This document shows positions 1 to 8,586 of a stretch of DNA of 64,000 nt, one piece after another. The stretch is from Olivibacter sp036959255 (GTDB lineage Bacteria; Bacteroidota; Bacteroidia; Sphingobacteriales; Sphingobacteriaceae). Positions within the stretch are counted from its first letter, which is position 1. Each line of letters begins with the position of its first letter. Where the stretch lies: the NCBI RefSeq assembly GCF_036959255.1, contig NZ_JAWMTI010000002.1, positions 248,001 through 312,000 on the forward strand. Reading direction: 5' to 3'. The notes beneath the pieces were generated by a model that did not search any database, was not told where the DNA came from, and saw nothing but the letters and a program-made list of their open reading frames with translations. The translations under genes were made by a program, and so were the position numbers.

Positions 1-56
1 TTTGCCTGCCACGTAAAGGAAAGAACAAAGAGCAGAAATAACGGATGTTTCTTCAT
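1..56 (-). CDS. N-terminus of an exported protein, cut by the window edge
   Basis: Reading leftward from the ATG complementary to 54-56 gives MKKHPLFLLFVLSFTWQA, a short basic N-terminus followed by a hydrophobic core, as in a Sec signal peptide. The rest of the gene lies outside the window, so no function can be given. No competing gene overlaps it and the upstream side (57-230) is AT-rich non-coding sequence. The call rests on 18 codons. Confidence 0.5.
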   Translation of the reverse strand, partial: MKKHPLFLLFVLSFTWQA

Positions 57-230
57 AATTTATCTGAGTATATTGGAATTGGTTATAATTATCCAATCCA
101 AAGTTAACAAACAATCAAGCGCGTGCATGATCAAACTTTAGCTTTTTTGTCTCAATATCTTCAAGCTATCTCTTTACAGGGTCCGGTTATTTGTTAGTTC
201 GCTCTTTCTTCCACCCCGTCCATAACGGCC

Positions 231-1445
231 CTAAAACAAGGACATCTTCATTTCCCGCATAACAAAATGCTTATAAAAGAGAAAAATGGTAAACAAGCCG
301 GCAAAAGCCGAACATATAGATATCCACCATGACCCTATCAGCATATAAAGCAGCCAGGGCATCAGCAAACCAAATCGAAGTCCTTCTAAAACCAAAACGT
401 AATTTCTACCATCTAATAAAGCGCCGCAAACCACCAAGGTAACCAGCACAAAAGCCAACGAAAGCAGGTACACCACAAAGGACAAGTCGCTATAAAAGAA
501 CATGACCATCATTAAAACCAACACACAGCCAACCATCTGCATATTGATGTACTTTCTTATCATGAGGTTGGTAGCAGAAGACACCTTCATAACTTTAAAT
601 TTCCGCTCAAGTAAGCGACGTATAGCAGGATTCATTTCATTCGGTCCTCCAAAGGCGGCACGCCATTTATCCTTCCAATTTTTAGCCCGCTGAAAGGCGA
701 CAGCAATTTCTAAATAATAATGAAAATGTTGCCATAAAAAACTATTCGTTTCAAGGCCATGTACAATGCCGTAGTGAGGTTCTTCCTCTTCTGCCATGAA
801 GGTACCAAATAGCTTGTCCCAGAACACAAAAATATCCCCAAAATTCTTATCCAAATATTTTTCATCAGAAGCGTGATGCACACGATGGAGTGAAGGTGTA
901 ATAAAAACATATTCTAACAGGCCTAGTTTTCCGACTAAACGGGTGTGGGTAAAAAAAGAATAAACACCATGAAACATAAGAACAGGAATCACCATTTTGG
1001 GTTGAAATCCAATAAGCGGGAGAACAGACCAAAAAGCAGAACGTATAAATGCCTGAAAAACGGTAATTCTGACGGCTGATGTGTAATTAAATTCTTCACT
1101 ATGGTGATGCACAATATGCGCAGCCCATAAAATATTGATTTTGTGTCCTAGGCGATGATACCAGTACCAAACCAAATCGGTTGCCAGCAACAACAGCGCC
1201 CAAATATACCACGCATCTCCTATTTCAAAAAAATGCCAATGCTCGTAAAGGAAATAATAAGTAGCATAAAAAATTGTTGAACAAAAGATATCAAAAAACC
1301 GATCGGCAATGCCTATCGATAAGTTAACCACTGTACTTTCATACCTGAACACAGTCATCAGTTTACGTTTTTTGGCCAATATGTATTCTAAATAGATAAT
1401 CAGTAGCATGAAAGGAATACCGAGGGCCAGGTAATTAATATGCAT
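231..1445 (-). CDS. Fatty acid hydroxylase / sterol desaturase family membrane protein
   Basis: A 404-residue integral membrane protein. The histidine clusters of the fatty-acid-hydroxylase superfamily are visible: HRLGH at residues 97-101, HIVHHH at 110-115 and HRVHH at 187-191. In this family they hold a di-iron centre that hydroxylates or desaturates lipids in the inner membrane. Hydrophobic segments flank the clusters, and a C-terminal region from about residue 300 adds roughly three to four more. Such an extension occurs in bacterial members of the C5-sterol-desaturase-like group. It starts one base below the end of the upstream gene (1447), so it is probably the last cistron of a three-gene operon beginning at 2288. 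The substrate cannot be read from sequence. Confidence 0.85.
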   Translation of the reverse strand: MHINYLALGIPFMLLIIYLEYILAKKRKLMTVFRYESTVVNLSIGIADRFFDIFCSTIFYATYYFLYEHWHFFEIGDAWYIWALLLLATDLVWYWYHRLGHKINILWAAHIVHHHSEEFNYTSAVRITVFQAFIRSAFWSVLPLIGFQPKMVIPVLMFHGVYSFFTHTRLVGKLGLLEYVFITPSLHRVHHASDEKYLDKNFGDIFVFWDKLFGTFMAEEEEPHYGIVHGLETNSFLWQHFHYYLEIAVAFQRAKNWKDKWRAAFGGPNEMNPAIRRLLERKFKVMKVSSATNLMIRKYINMQMVGCVLVLMMVMFFYSDLSFVVYLLSLAFVLVTLVVCGALLDGRNYVLVLEGLRFGLLMPWLLYMLIGSWWISICSAFAGLFTIFLFYKHFVMREMKMSLF

Positions 1446-1446
1446 G

Positions 1447-2004
1447 CTATATATTAATTGAGAGTTTATGCGTTTGGTATGAAAACACTGGTTTTTTTCG
1501 TCGTCTCACGATCCCCACCTTTAAAAAATCTTCATGATGATCACGAATCATTTGCGCAATAAAGGAATACATCACGGGTGCATCTAAAAGTAATTCCGTA
1601 TGAATTTGTTTAAAGGCATAGCGCGTAAGACCGTTCTTTCCAAGTGGATCAACCATTAACAGGTATTGTATAGAATCAACTAATTCCTCCAGTTTAACCA
1701 ATTTAAAATAATGAGCCGCTTTTTTTAAACTACGCCAGTGCATGCACTCGTGCAGACGGAGGCTATATGAATAAAAATCAACTAAGGATAAATGTGCTTG
1801 CTCATAAAGGTGTAATACAATAAAGAAAGCACGTTGAGCAGGTGTCAGTTTTTCGGACGACGGCAAAGATTGCTGCGTATAAGGGTTTGGCTTCATTAAG
1901 TTCACGATATTACAGCCATACCCTTCATAAACACGCCGTATTAAATCGCTGTCCGATAATTGGCTTAACTCATACGAACTTATTTTGGTTCTGCTATTCA
2001 TCAT
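1447..2004 (-). CDS. Conserved-looking hypothetical protein, 185 aa
   Basis: I do not recognise a family. The protein is soluble, mixed alpha-helical in appearance, with no signal peptide or membrane segment and a basic C-terminus (IVRRRKKP). The central part (about residues 55-130) is rich in Leu, Tyr and His. Its start overlaps the stop of the upstream 95-aa gene by four bases (ATGA) and its stop is followed after one base by the hydroxylase gene. This arrangement indicates translational coupling and a shared role with the membrane hydroxylase. The start could be either Met of the MM pair. Confidence 0.65.
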   Translation of the reverse strand: MMNSRTKISSYELSQLSDSDLIRRVYEGYGCNIVNLMKPNPYTQQSLPSSEKLTPAQRAFFIVLHLYEQAHLSLVDFYSYSLRLHECMHWRSLKKAAHYFKLVKLEELVDSIQYLLMVDPLGKNGLTRYAFKQIHTELLLDAPVMYSFIAQMIRDHHEDFLKVGIVRRRKKPVFSYQTHKLSINI

Positions 2005-2288
2005 ATATTTTGTAAGCCGATAACCAACACTTCTAAAACCAGAAATTTATAGGGAACAGAAAAATCGAGCAGACTAATAATCTCCCCCTCTTTTGCATAA
2101 GCAATCGATCTTGCTAAGGAAGAATTTTCGACAACAGACTGATAACCTTTAGGAGCGCGTTTGCGGGACGAAAGTGCTAAATGTAATTTCAACCCGCCTT
2201 GCAAGGCTCGTAATTTCACCAATATACCCTGTTCCATCATCCCCATCTCATTAGAACTCTTTTTCTGATGCTTATTATTTGTTTTCAT
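2001..2288 (-). CDS. Small hypothetical protein, possibly GreA/GreB C-terminal-domain-like
   Basis: A 95-residue basic protein. Residues from about 50 onward (ENSSLARSIAYAKEGEI, then a beta-rich tail) faintly resemble the 'SPLARALLGKxxGD' core of GreA/GreB/Rnk C-terminal domains, but the match is too weak to assign. It is the first gene of the operon running to 231 and overlaps the next gene by four bases. The promoter-proximal 23-bp element at 2329-2351, shared with the gene starting at 3691, lies about 40 bases upstream of its ATG. Confidence 0.55.
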   Translation of the reverse strand: MKTNNKHQKKSSNEMGMMEQGILVKLRALQGGLKLHLALSSRKRAPKGYQSVVENSSLARSIAYAKEGEIISLLDFSVPYKFLVLEVLVIGLQNI

Positions 2289-2328
2289 GAGCGATCAATT
2301 TTTTAGGAGCGTATACAAAAAACCATAA

Positions 2329-2351
2329 AGTCTACTAATTTAGTATACTTT
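2329..2351 (-). promoter_or_regulatory. Copy 1 of a 23-bp shared upstream element
   Basis: On the + strand this reads AGTCTA-N5-TTAGTATACTTT and matches 3731-3753 at 20 of 23 positions. It contains the perfect 8-bp palindrome AGTATACT and sits 41 bases before the ATG of the leftward gene at 2288. It is either a core promoter element or the operator of a shared regulator. A second GTATAC lies at 2311-2316. Confidence 0.5.
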
Positions 2352-2461
2352 TTTAATATATTTAAATCAAGCTTTATTTATTTAGATAAAAAACTGTGTA
2401 TGAACGGCATAAATTACAAAAAAGAATAATATTCTGCAAGCGTTAATTCGCCGATCTTCTT

Positions 2462-3691
2462 TTAAACCAAGTGCTTTTTCAATTCGCCTCTATTCAGTTC
2501 GACACCAATTCCAGGGTTATTTGAAACGATTAGAAAACCATCTTTAAAACCTTCGACCGGCCTGATCAAATGGCTGCTCCAACCGACCTCTCCATATGCA
2601 TACTCCAGCATTTGAAAGCTCGGCATAGTTGCACAAACAGCCAAAGAAGCAGCTGTTGCAATGGGTCCGCTCGGATTATGAGGAGCTACACGAATGCCAA
2701 GCGCAGCGGCCATCGAAGCGATTTGATATAGGCTGGTTATTCCGCCGCAATGTTTTACGTCGGGCATCACTGTGTCCAAACTTTGCCACTTAAAGATTTC
2801 TGCAAAACCTGTTAAGCCAAAAATCGATTCACCACCAGCTAGATAGGGTGTCGCCTCTGTCTTCAATGAGGCCATTTCCTCAACTGATTTAAGTGGATCA
2901 AAGGGTTCTTCTAACCAAAAGAGATCGAATCTTTTCACACGTTCCAACAATGTTTTGGTTAATCGAAAATTTAAATGGCTATGAACATCAATTAACAGTT
3001 TACGTTCTGGTCCGATGATCTTCCTTACCGCATGAATGCAGTTTAATGCATAGACTATTGACGTCTCAATTTCACGCTCATTGGCATCTGCAAGCGATTT
3101 CATTTCATCGAAGGGCGCCAATTTAACCGCATTGAACCCTGCTGCTACTGCCTGTTCGGCATTGTCGATAAAGGAACGGACAGAGCGCCGCCCATTGGAA
3201 TCACGCTCATTAGATGCCCGATTAATATTTGCATATACTTCTACTTTTTCGTACAGTTTCCCACCCAATAGGCTATAAACCGGTAAGTTGGTTGCTTTTC
3301 CACAGATATCCCATAAACATTGATCGAAGGCGGAAAAGACTGTTTGATAGATTTTATCCCATTGCGGGTGAATAACTCGTCGAAATTTATTGATATCGAA
3401 AATCGATTGTCCCTTCAATACGGCGAACAATTCCGCAACAGCTTTTTCTACCCGCCTCTTTCCTTGCCTGTCATGTACCGGATGTGCATGGGAACATTCA
3501 CCCAAACCGGTCAAGCCTTTATTGGTGCCAAGTTCTATGACGTACCAATTGCCTCGTTCATTAACACCTATATTGTACAACTTGATATCCTGCACATAAA
3601 TTTCTTGGTTTGCTCCTCCCCAAAATTTGCATGCAGGAAAAAGGGTAGAGAGTGTACTATTACGGATAAATTCTCTTCGTCTCATAGCCAA
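2462..3691 (-). CDS. Mandelate racemase/muconate lactonizing enzyme family protein (acid-sugar dehydratase-like), Tat-exported
   Basis: A 409-residue enolase-superfamily protein. The N-terminus MAMRRREFIRNSTLSTLF carries a twin-arginine motif, so export in folded form is predicted. The barrel domain shows the three acidic metal ligands in order: D235 (LLIDVHSH), E261 (FWLEEP) and E288 (AGGES). D311 follows in VMPDVKHCGG, and H338 in APHNPSGP. The HNPSGP motif is typical of the mandelate racemase subgroup that includes galactonate-type dehydratases, where the His abstracts the alpha proton of an acid sugar. K190 (VKLAPF) is a candidate second base. Substrate is not predictable. The gene appears monocistronic and shares the element at 3731-3753 with the operon at 2288. 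Confidence 0.85.
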   Translation of the reverse strand: MAMRRREFIRNSTLSTLFPACKFWGGANQEIYVQDIKLYNIGVNERGNWYVIELGTNKGLTGLGECSHAHPVHDRQGKRRVEKAVAELFAVLKGQSIFDINKFRRVIHPQWDKIYQTVFSAFDQCLWDICGKATNLPVYSLLGGKLYEKVEVYANINRASNERDSNGRRSVRSFIDNAEQAVAAGFNAVKLAPFDEMKSLADANEREIETSIVYALNCIHAVRKIIGPERKLLIDVHSHLNFRLTKTLLERVKRFDLFWLEEPFDPLKSVEEMASLKTEATPYLAGGESIFGLTGFAEIFKWQSLDTVMPDVKHCGGITSLYQIASMAAALGIRVAPHNPSGPIATAASLAVCATMPSFQMLEYAYGEVGWSSHLIRPVEGFKDGFLIVSNNPGIGVELNRGELKKHLV

Positions 3692-3730
3692 TTTCGGTCC
3701 TCAGGATAATGACTTACAAAAAACATATTT

Positions 3731-3753
3731 AGTCTATAAAATTAGTATACTTT
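3731..3753 (-). promoter_or_regulatory. Copy 2 of the 23-bp shared upstream element
   Basis: AGTCTA-N5-TTAGTATACTTT, 20 of 23 identical to 2329-2351, with identical internal spacing and the same AGTATACT palindrome. It lies 40 bases before the ATG at 3691, against 41 bases for copy 1. The same distance from both start codons argues for a functional promoter or operator and not for chance similarity. Confidence 0.5.
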
Positions 3754-3849
3754 ATCTATATTTGAAAACGATTCCTAACACAAAATATGAATAATCGTTA
3801 TGCAAAATACAAATGCCCCTTAACCGGTTCCTGTTTACGAAAATAAATT

Positions 3850-3926
3850 TAATAAAAAAGCCACCCCGTGTAAATCAATTTTGCGCTTCGATTAACAGGG
3901 TGACCCGATCAACTTTATCAAATTAA
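3850..3926 (-). ncRNA. Candidate small RNA ending in a rho-independent terminator
   Basis: Read on the minus strand, a TATATTTG octamer (3932-3939) fits the phylum's TAnnTTTG -7 element. It is followed by about 70 bases with no reading frame and then by a stem (GGGTG...CACCC, with AATC/GATT pairing further in, 3862-3902) and a run of six T (to about 3854). No protein gene ends here, so the hairpin would terminate a short leftward transcript upstream of the dehydratase gene. No clear -33 TTTG is seen. This is a prediction only. Confidence 0.25.
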
Positions 3927-4086
3927 TCATTCAAATATAATGAATTTATATTCTCTACCCTATCATCACACTTTTACCAGTGACAAAATCCATTTTTATA
4001 GGTCAGAACGAGCGAAATCACCCTTATTAACGCATCGAATGCGACGGACTGTATAATCCTGATAAAAACACTTATTCATTGAAATC

Positions 4087-4118
4087 AAGCAAGCGAAAGC
4101 CGCTGTTTTCGCTTGCTT
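4087..4118 (+). repeat. 12-bp perfect inverted repeat beside the susC start
   Basis: AAGCAAGCGAAA (4087-4098) pairs with TTTCGCTTGCTT (4107-4118) around an 8-base loop. It ends nine bases before the susC ATG at 4128. It could be a terminator for read-through from upstream, a translation-modulating hairpin in the leader, or an operator. There is no strong T run after it. Confidence 0.6.
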
Positions 4119-4127
4119 TAACACGAT

Positions 4128-7100
4128 ATGTCTATATTTATGGAATTTTCAACTATTTATTCAACCAGATCAACTTATTGCTTCACCTATCTTCTTTATT
4201 TATTGTTCACGACATTTCCGATAAATACGGTAAATGCCCAGCAACGAATGATTAAGGGTAGAATCACCAACCCGGCAGGGGAAGTCTTAGAAGGGGTTAC
4301 TGTGATCCAAAAACCGGAAAACCATACAACAAAAAGCGATTCAAAGGGCCTCTTTTCCATCGCTGGCGGTGGATCAGCTATTTTAAGATTTACATTAGTT
4401 GGCTTTCGCGATCAAGAGGTCAAACTCCATGACAAAACAGATCTTCACATCATACTTGAACCAGTAGATGCGAAGCTTGATGAAGTTATTATTACCGGTT
4501 ATCGCCAACAAAAGAAGAGCACTTATACCGGTGCCAGTACGACGGTAGCGGCTACCGAACTGACCAACCAACAAGGTGCCGCCTTTAATGATCGGCTTCA
4601 GGGACTAGCACCTGGCTTACAAATTGCTTCCAATTCGGGTATCGCCGGTGGAAGCACCTTTGTCCGACTTCGCGGTACGACGTCTGTCAATGCGGGTAAT
4701 GATCCGCTTTATATCATCGATAACGTTTTTATTAACAGTGAATCATTACAGGGTGTGCGCACCGGTGGGCAAAGCACGAATCCCTTAGCCGATATCAATC
4801 CGGCTGATATCGAGTCCATTGAAGTATTGAAAGATGCGAATGCAACGGCAATTTATGGATCCAGAGGTGCTAATGGTGTTATCATCATCACGACAAAAAG
4901 AGGTTCAAAAGACGGTCCAACAAGAATAAACCTAAATTCACAATACGGTTTTGCCCATTATGATAAGCTTTGGGATTTGAGCACAGGCCCACAACATGCG
5001 GAAATCTTAAATGAAGCTTATCTTAATGATGGTGGTTCTTACGAATTACGTCCCTACCGACCTGTCAGTGAAGTAGTAAATGGTGTTGCAGGCCTGGGAA
5101 ACCCCGAAGATCAGGGAACTTATGATCGGCTGGGTATTCTGTTCAGAACAGCGCAGCAACAAACACATAACTTGTCGATCAGCGGGGGAAATAATAAAAC
5201 CGCTTTTTATATCGGTGGTGAATTTTCCGATCAACCTTCCATTATACGATTACAGGATTTTCGTCGACATAGTTATCGTACTAACCTAGATCACAAAATC
5301 AATGAGAGGCTTGCCGTAGGTATCAGCGCATCTTATGCCCAAACCAAACGACAGTTAGTAAGAACCGGCGACACCGGGGGAATTCTAAATACCGGCATAC
5401 ACACACCTACCCTAACACCTATATTCAAAGAAGATGGAAGCTATAATAATGCGGAACGATTCAACAATCCTTATATCTTATTAGAAAACAGCAACAACCA
5501 TGCTTATGGCAAACGTTTTATCGGTAATTTCTTTGCAAAATGGGAGATTATCCCGGGCCTTTCCTTCAAAACGTCCTGGAGCTTAGATAACAATGACTAT
5601 CGTGAGTCGATATATTACAATGCAAATCTGAATGAAGGTAAAGCAAGTAACGGCAGTGCAACCGAAGGTCTTACCAACGATAAAACATGGATTGCAGAAC
5701 AGTTACTTAATTATAATAAGGATTTCGGCGAAAATCACCTAGCAGTCTTTTTAGGAAACACTATTCAACGTAACGACTTTCAGCGTCAATTGCTCACAGG
5801 CACCAATTTTCCAAGCATTGAATTCAAAACGATTGCATCGGCTGCTATCACAACAGCCTATGACACAGGCATTATTTCTTCAGGCTTACTATCTTATTTT
5901 GGCGGGGCAAATTATAGCTATAAAAATCGCTACAATATAGATGTGAACTTGCGGGCAGACGCTTCTTCACGCTTCGGTAAACAAAACCGATGGGGCTATT
6001 TTCCTTCAGCAGGTTTCTCTTGGCGCGTCGCTGAAGAGCGTTTTATTCGGGAAAACCTATCATTCTTAAATGAATTAACGCTAAAAACCAGTATTGGGTG
6101 GACAGGTAACCAAAATATCAATGATTTTGCATCACTCACCCTATGGAATGGAGGCAACAATTACCTGGATTTACCGGGAATTGCCCCCTCTCAATTAGGA
6201 AATGATCGATTAAAGTGGGAAACCACGCGTCAACTTAATATTGGCCTGGAGTCTTCTTTCCTACAAAACCTATTCAGTGTAGAATTTAATTACTACAGCA
6301 AATATACCACCGATTTATTGCTAAGTGTACCAGCTCCTGCTAAAACGGGTTTCAGCTCGACATTACAAAATCTCGGCGAAATGAGCAATAAAGGAATAGA
6401 GTTTCAGTTAACTGCCAGACCTATAAAGGGTGATGTATTCCGATGGACAAGCTCATTCAATATTTCGCATAATAAAAATCTCATCGAAAAGCTTCCCGCT
6501 TCTTTCACGCAGTATAATCGCGACTGGGTTCGCCTTCAGCAGGGTTATCCTATGTATTCATTCTGGCTCTATAAACAACTATATGTAGATCCGCAAACTG
6601 GAAACGCTGTGTATGAGGACGTCAACAAAGACGGTAAAATTACCGCTGACGACCGCCATATTGTTGGGAATGCATGGCCTAACTATTACGGTGGTTTCCG
6701 GAATGAGTTCAGTTATAAAAACATTGATTTAAATTTTCTGATCTACTTTTCCCAGGGTAATAAGGTGTTTAACATGAATCGCTATTTTCAGGAACATGCC
6801 GGTTCGAGAGGAACTTCCTGGTCGCTTCAAGAAAGCATGATGCGTCGTTGGCAACAACCAGGTGATATCACGGATATACCGAGGGTAACGAACCAGCCTA
6901 ATCCGGATGGCAGTTATAATCACAATTTTGAAAGTAGTCGTTTTCTGGAAGATGGCTCCTTCATACGTTTGCGTAATGTTACGGTCGGTTATACTTTCGA
7001 CAAAAAGCTGACAGAACGGATCGGTATTCAAACATTGCGCATTTATACCAATGCAACCAATTTATTTACAATTACCAATTACTCGGGTGCGGATCCGGAA

Positions 7101-7205
7101 GTAAACGTTGCACAAGACTTTGCGAATCAAACGGTGCAAGGCCTGGACTTCTCCATTCCGCCACATGCGCGTACAATTGAATTTGGCATTAATGCAACCT
7201 TTTAA
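4128..7205 (+). CDS. SusC/RagA family TonB-linked outer membrane protein
   Basis: A 1025-residue outer-membrane importer. After an N-terminal signal peptide (cleavage near residue 38, VNAQQ) comes a carboxypeptidase-regulatory-like domain (about 42-118, beginning MIKGRITNPAGEVLEGVTV). A TonB-box-type stretch DEVIITGY then leads into the plug domain (about 130-245, ending in GSRGANGVIIITTKRG) and a long beta barrel closing in FGINATF. There is no STN domain, so signalling to a FecR/sigma pair is not expected, and none lies nearby. It overlaps the SusD gene by one base (TAATG). SusC proteins pull oligosaccharides or other bulky ligands through the outer membrane using TonB energy. The ligand here is unknown. 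Confidence 0.95.
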   Translation: MSIFMEFSTIYSTRSTYCFTYLLYLLFTTFPINTVNAQQRMIKGRITNPAGEVLEGVTVIQKPENHTTKSDSKGLFSIAGGGSAILRFTLVGFRDQEVKLHDKTDLHIILEPVDAKLDEVIITGYRQQKKSTYTGASTTVAATELTNQQGAAFNDRLQGLAPGLQIASNSGIAGGSTFVRLRGTTSVNAGNDPLYIIDNVFINSESLQGVRTGGQSTNPLADINPADIESIEVLKDANATAIYGSRGANGVIIITTKRGSKDGPTRINLNSQYGFAHYDKLWDLSTGPQHAEILNEAYLNDGGSYELRPYRPVSEVVNGVAGLGNPEDQGTYDRLGILFRTAQQQTHNLSISGGNNKTAFYIGGEFSDQPSIIRLQDFRRHSYRTNLDHKINERLAVGISASYAQTKRQLVRTGDTGGILNTGIHTPTLTPIFKEDGSYNNAERFNNPYILLENSNNHAYGKRFIGNFFAKWEIIPGLSFKTSWSLDNNDYRESIYYNANLNEGKASNGSATEGLTNDKTWIAEQLLNYNKDFGENHLAVFLGNTIQRNDFQRQLLTGTNFPSIEFKTIASAAITTAYDTGIISSGLLSYFGGANYSYKNRYNIDVNLRADASSRFGKQNRWGYFPSAGFSWRVAEERFIRENLSFLNELTLKTSIGWTGNQNINDFASLTLWNGGNNYLDLPGIAPSQLGNDRLKWETTRQLNIGLESSFLQNLFSVEFNYYSKYTTDLLLSVPAPAKTGFSSTLQNLGEMSNKGIEFQLTARPIKGDVFRWTSSFNISHNKNLIEKLPASFTQYNRDWVRLQQGYPMYSFWLYKQLYVDPQTGNAVYEDVNKDGKITADDRHIVGNAWPNYYGGFRNEFSYKNIDLNFLIYFSQGNKVFNMNRYFQEHAGSRGTSWSLQESMMRRWQQPGDITDIPRVTNQPNPDGSYNHNFESSRFLEDGSFIRLRNVTVGYTFDKKLTERIGIQTLRIYTNATNLFTITNYSGADPEVNVAQDFANQTVQGLDFSIPPHARTIEFGINATF

Positions 7206-8575
7206 TGATTTTAGCTATGAATCTATTCCTTTATAAAAGAACAAAAACTTTCCTATTTGCCTTGAGTATAACGTTGCTTTTTACACATTGTGAAAAGGAC
7301 CTGCTCGACTTCAACCCCACCGAGTCCATTTCAGATGAATTTGCGATCGTAGATGGTAAAAGTGCCGAAACAGCACTCTTAGGCGTTTACAATAAGTTAC
7401 AGAGCTCATCATACTATGGGGGAGATGGTTATCAGGCGGCTGCTTATTTATCTGGCGGTGATCTGCTGTGGGTAGGCACCCTAAACTATTATGCCACCTT
7501 TATCAATCATACCTATCGCGCAGATAATCGAGTCATTACAGATGCTTGGTATGCAATTTTCCGGGCGGTGAACGGGGCAAATCACATCATCGCCAAGGTT
7601 CCTAGCTTGAGCACCGGCATTACGGAACAGCAAAAGAAACAATTGGTTGGCGAAGCCTATTTTCTTCGAGCACTCGCTTATTTTGATTTAGCGCGCGCCT
7701 GGGGCAATGTTCCCATCGTATTACAGCCAACCAATACAGTAAACGATGCCAACGGCATCAGGCAAAGCACACAAGGCCTTGTTTATGATCAGGTACTTGC
7801 TGATCTAAATGCCGCAGAAGCGTTACTCGACGAAAGCATTAACCGAAACCGCGCAACTAAAAATACCGTGTATGCCTTAAAGGCCCGTCTTCATCTTTAT
7901 CGTAAGCAATGGCAAGAAGCGGAAGATTTTGCATCACGCATTATTAATCAATCCAATCAATACAACTTAATTGACTGGCAAACCTTTATTAATACAAAAA
8001 ACAGTAACGAATCTATTTTTGAACTAGCCTTTAGCACGCTCAACACAAGTGCTCATTTCGGCTCCTGGTCTAGCATAAGCTATCGCAATCAATTCGCTCC
8101 TAACCGAGCTTTGTATGAATTAACCCAGTCAGCTCAAACAGGCGGAGAGCGAAAGCTTTTAATTAGTGACAATTCCTCGACAGCCATTCCGAATTATTTC
8201 GTGCAGCATCTCTATTGGCGTACTACAAATGATAATCCTACTTACATTTTACGCGTAGCTGAACAGTATCTTATCCGCGCGGAAGCACGGGCACAACTCA
8301 ATAAGCTCAACGATGCCATAGCAGATCTAAATGCGGTTAGGACGCGTGCGAAAACTGCGCTATTTCAGAGCAACAGCCAGGAAGCCATTTTGCGCGCCAT
8401 TGAAGACGAGCGTCGTGTTGAATTTGCGCTCGAACCGCATCGTTGGTTCGATTTGATCCGTACAGAAAGAGCTTCCACATTGGCTGGCGCCACAGACCAC
8501 AGCAAATGGATTTTCCCTATTCCGTATAACGATATCGCAGCCGATCCCGATCTGGTTCAGAACCCAGGTTATTGA
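7205..8575 (+). CDS. SusD/RagB family nutrient-binding outer membrane lipoprotein
   Basis: A 456-residue partner of the preceding SusC. The signal sequence ends in a lipobox with Cys29 (LLFTHC). The N-terminal SusD-like domain (KDLLDFNPTESISDEFAIV) is followed by TPR-like helices and the C-terminal RagB/SusD signature region (ERRVEFALEPHRWFDLIRT), and the protein ends in the usual IPxNDIxxxPxLxQNPGY. It caps the SusC channel and binds the ligand at the cell surface. It is shorter than the SusD at 33794 (564 aa), which suggests a smaller ligand, though that is inference. Confidence 0.95.
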   Translation: MILAMNLFLYKRTKTFLFALSITLLFTHCEKDLLDFNPTESISDEFAIVDGKSAETALLGVYNKLQSSSYYGGDGYQAAAYLSGGDLLWVGTLNYYATFINHTYRADNRVITDAWYAIFRAVNGANHIIAKVPSLSTGITEQQKKQLVGEAYFLRALAYFDLARAWGNVPIVLQPTNTVNDANGIRQSTQGLVYDQVLADLNAAEALLDESINRNRATKNTVYALKARLHLYRKQWQEAEDFASRIINQSNQYNLIDWQTFINTKNSNESIFELAFSTLNTSAHFGSWSSISYRNQFAPNRALYELTQSAQTGGERKLLISDNSSTAIPNYFVQHLYWRTTNDNPTYILRVAEQYLIRAEARAQLNKLNDAIADLNAVRTRAKTALFQSNSQEAILRAIEDERRVEFALEPHRWFDLIRTERASTLAGATDHSKWIFPIPYNDIAADPDLVQNPGY

Positions 8576-8586
8576 CACCTAACAAA

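Larger units (their letters stand above)
3692..4127. other. Divergent intergenic region with several structured elements
   Basis: This 436-base gap separates the leftward dehydratase gene from the rightward susC gene. It holds copy 2 of the 23-bp element (3731-3753), a leftward terminator-like hairpin with no obvious parent gene (3850-3902), a TATATTTG octamer on the minus strand (3932-3939) and a 12-bp perfect stem just before susC (4087-4118). A 27-codon minus-strand reading frame near 3990-4075 has no support as a gene. Confidence 0.6.

Noticed and set aside
3990..4075. 27-codon minus-strand frame upstream of susC
   Set aside because: Short, no recognisable features, and it lies in a region explained by regulatory structures.
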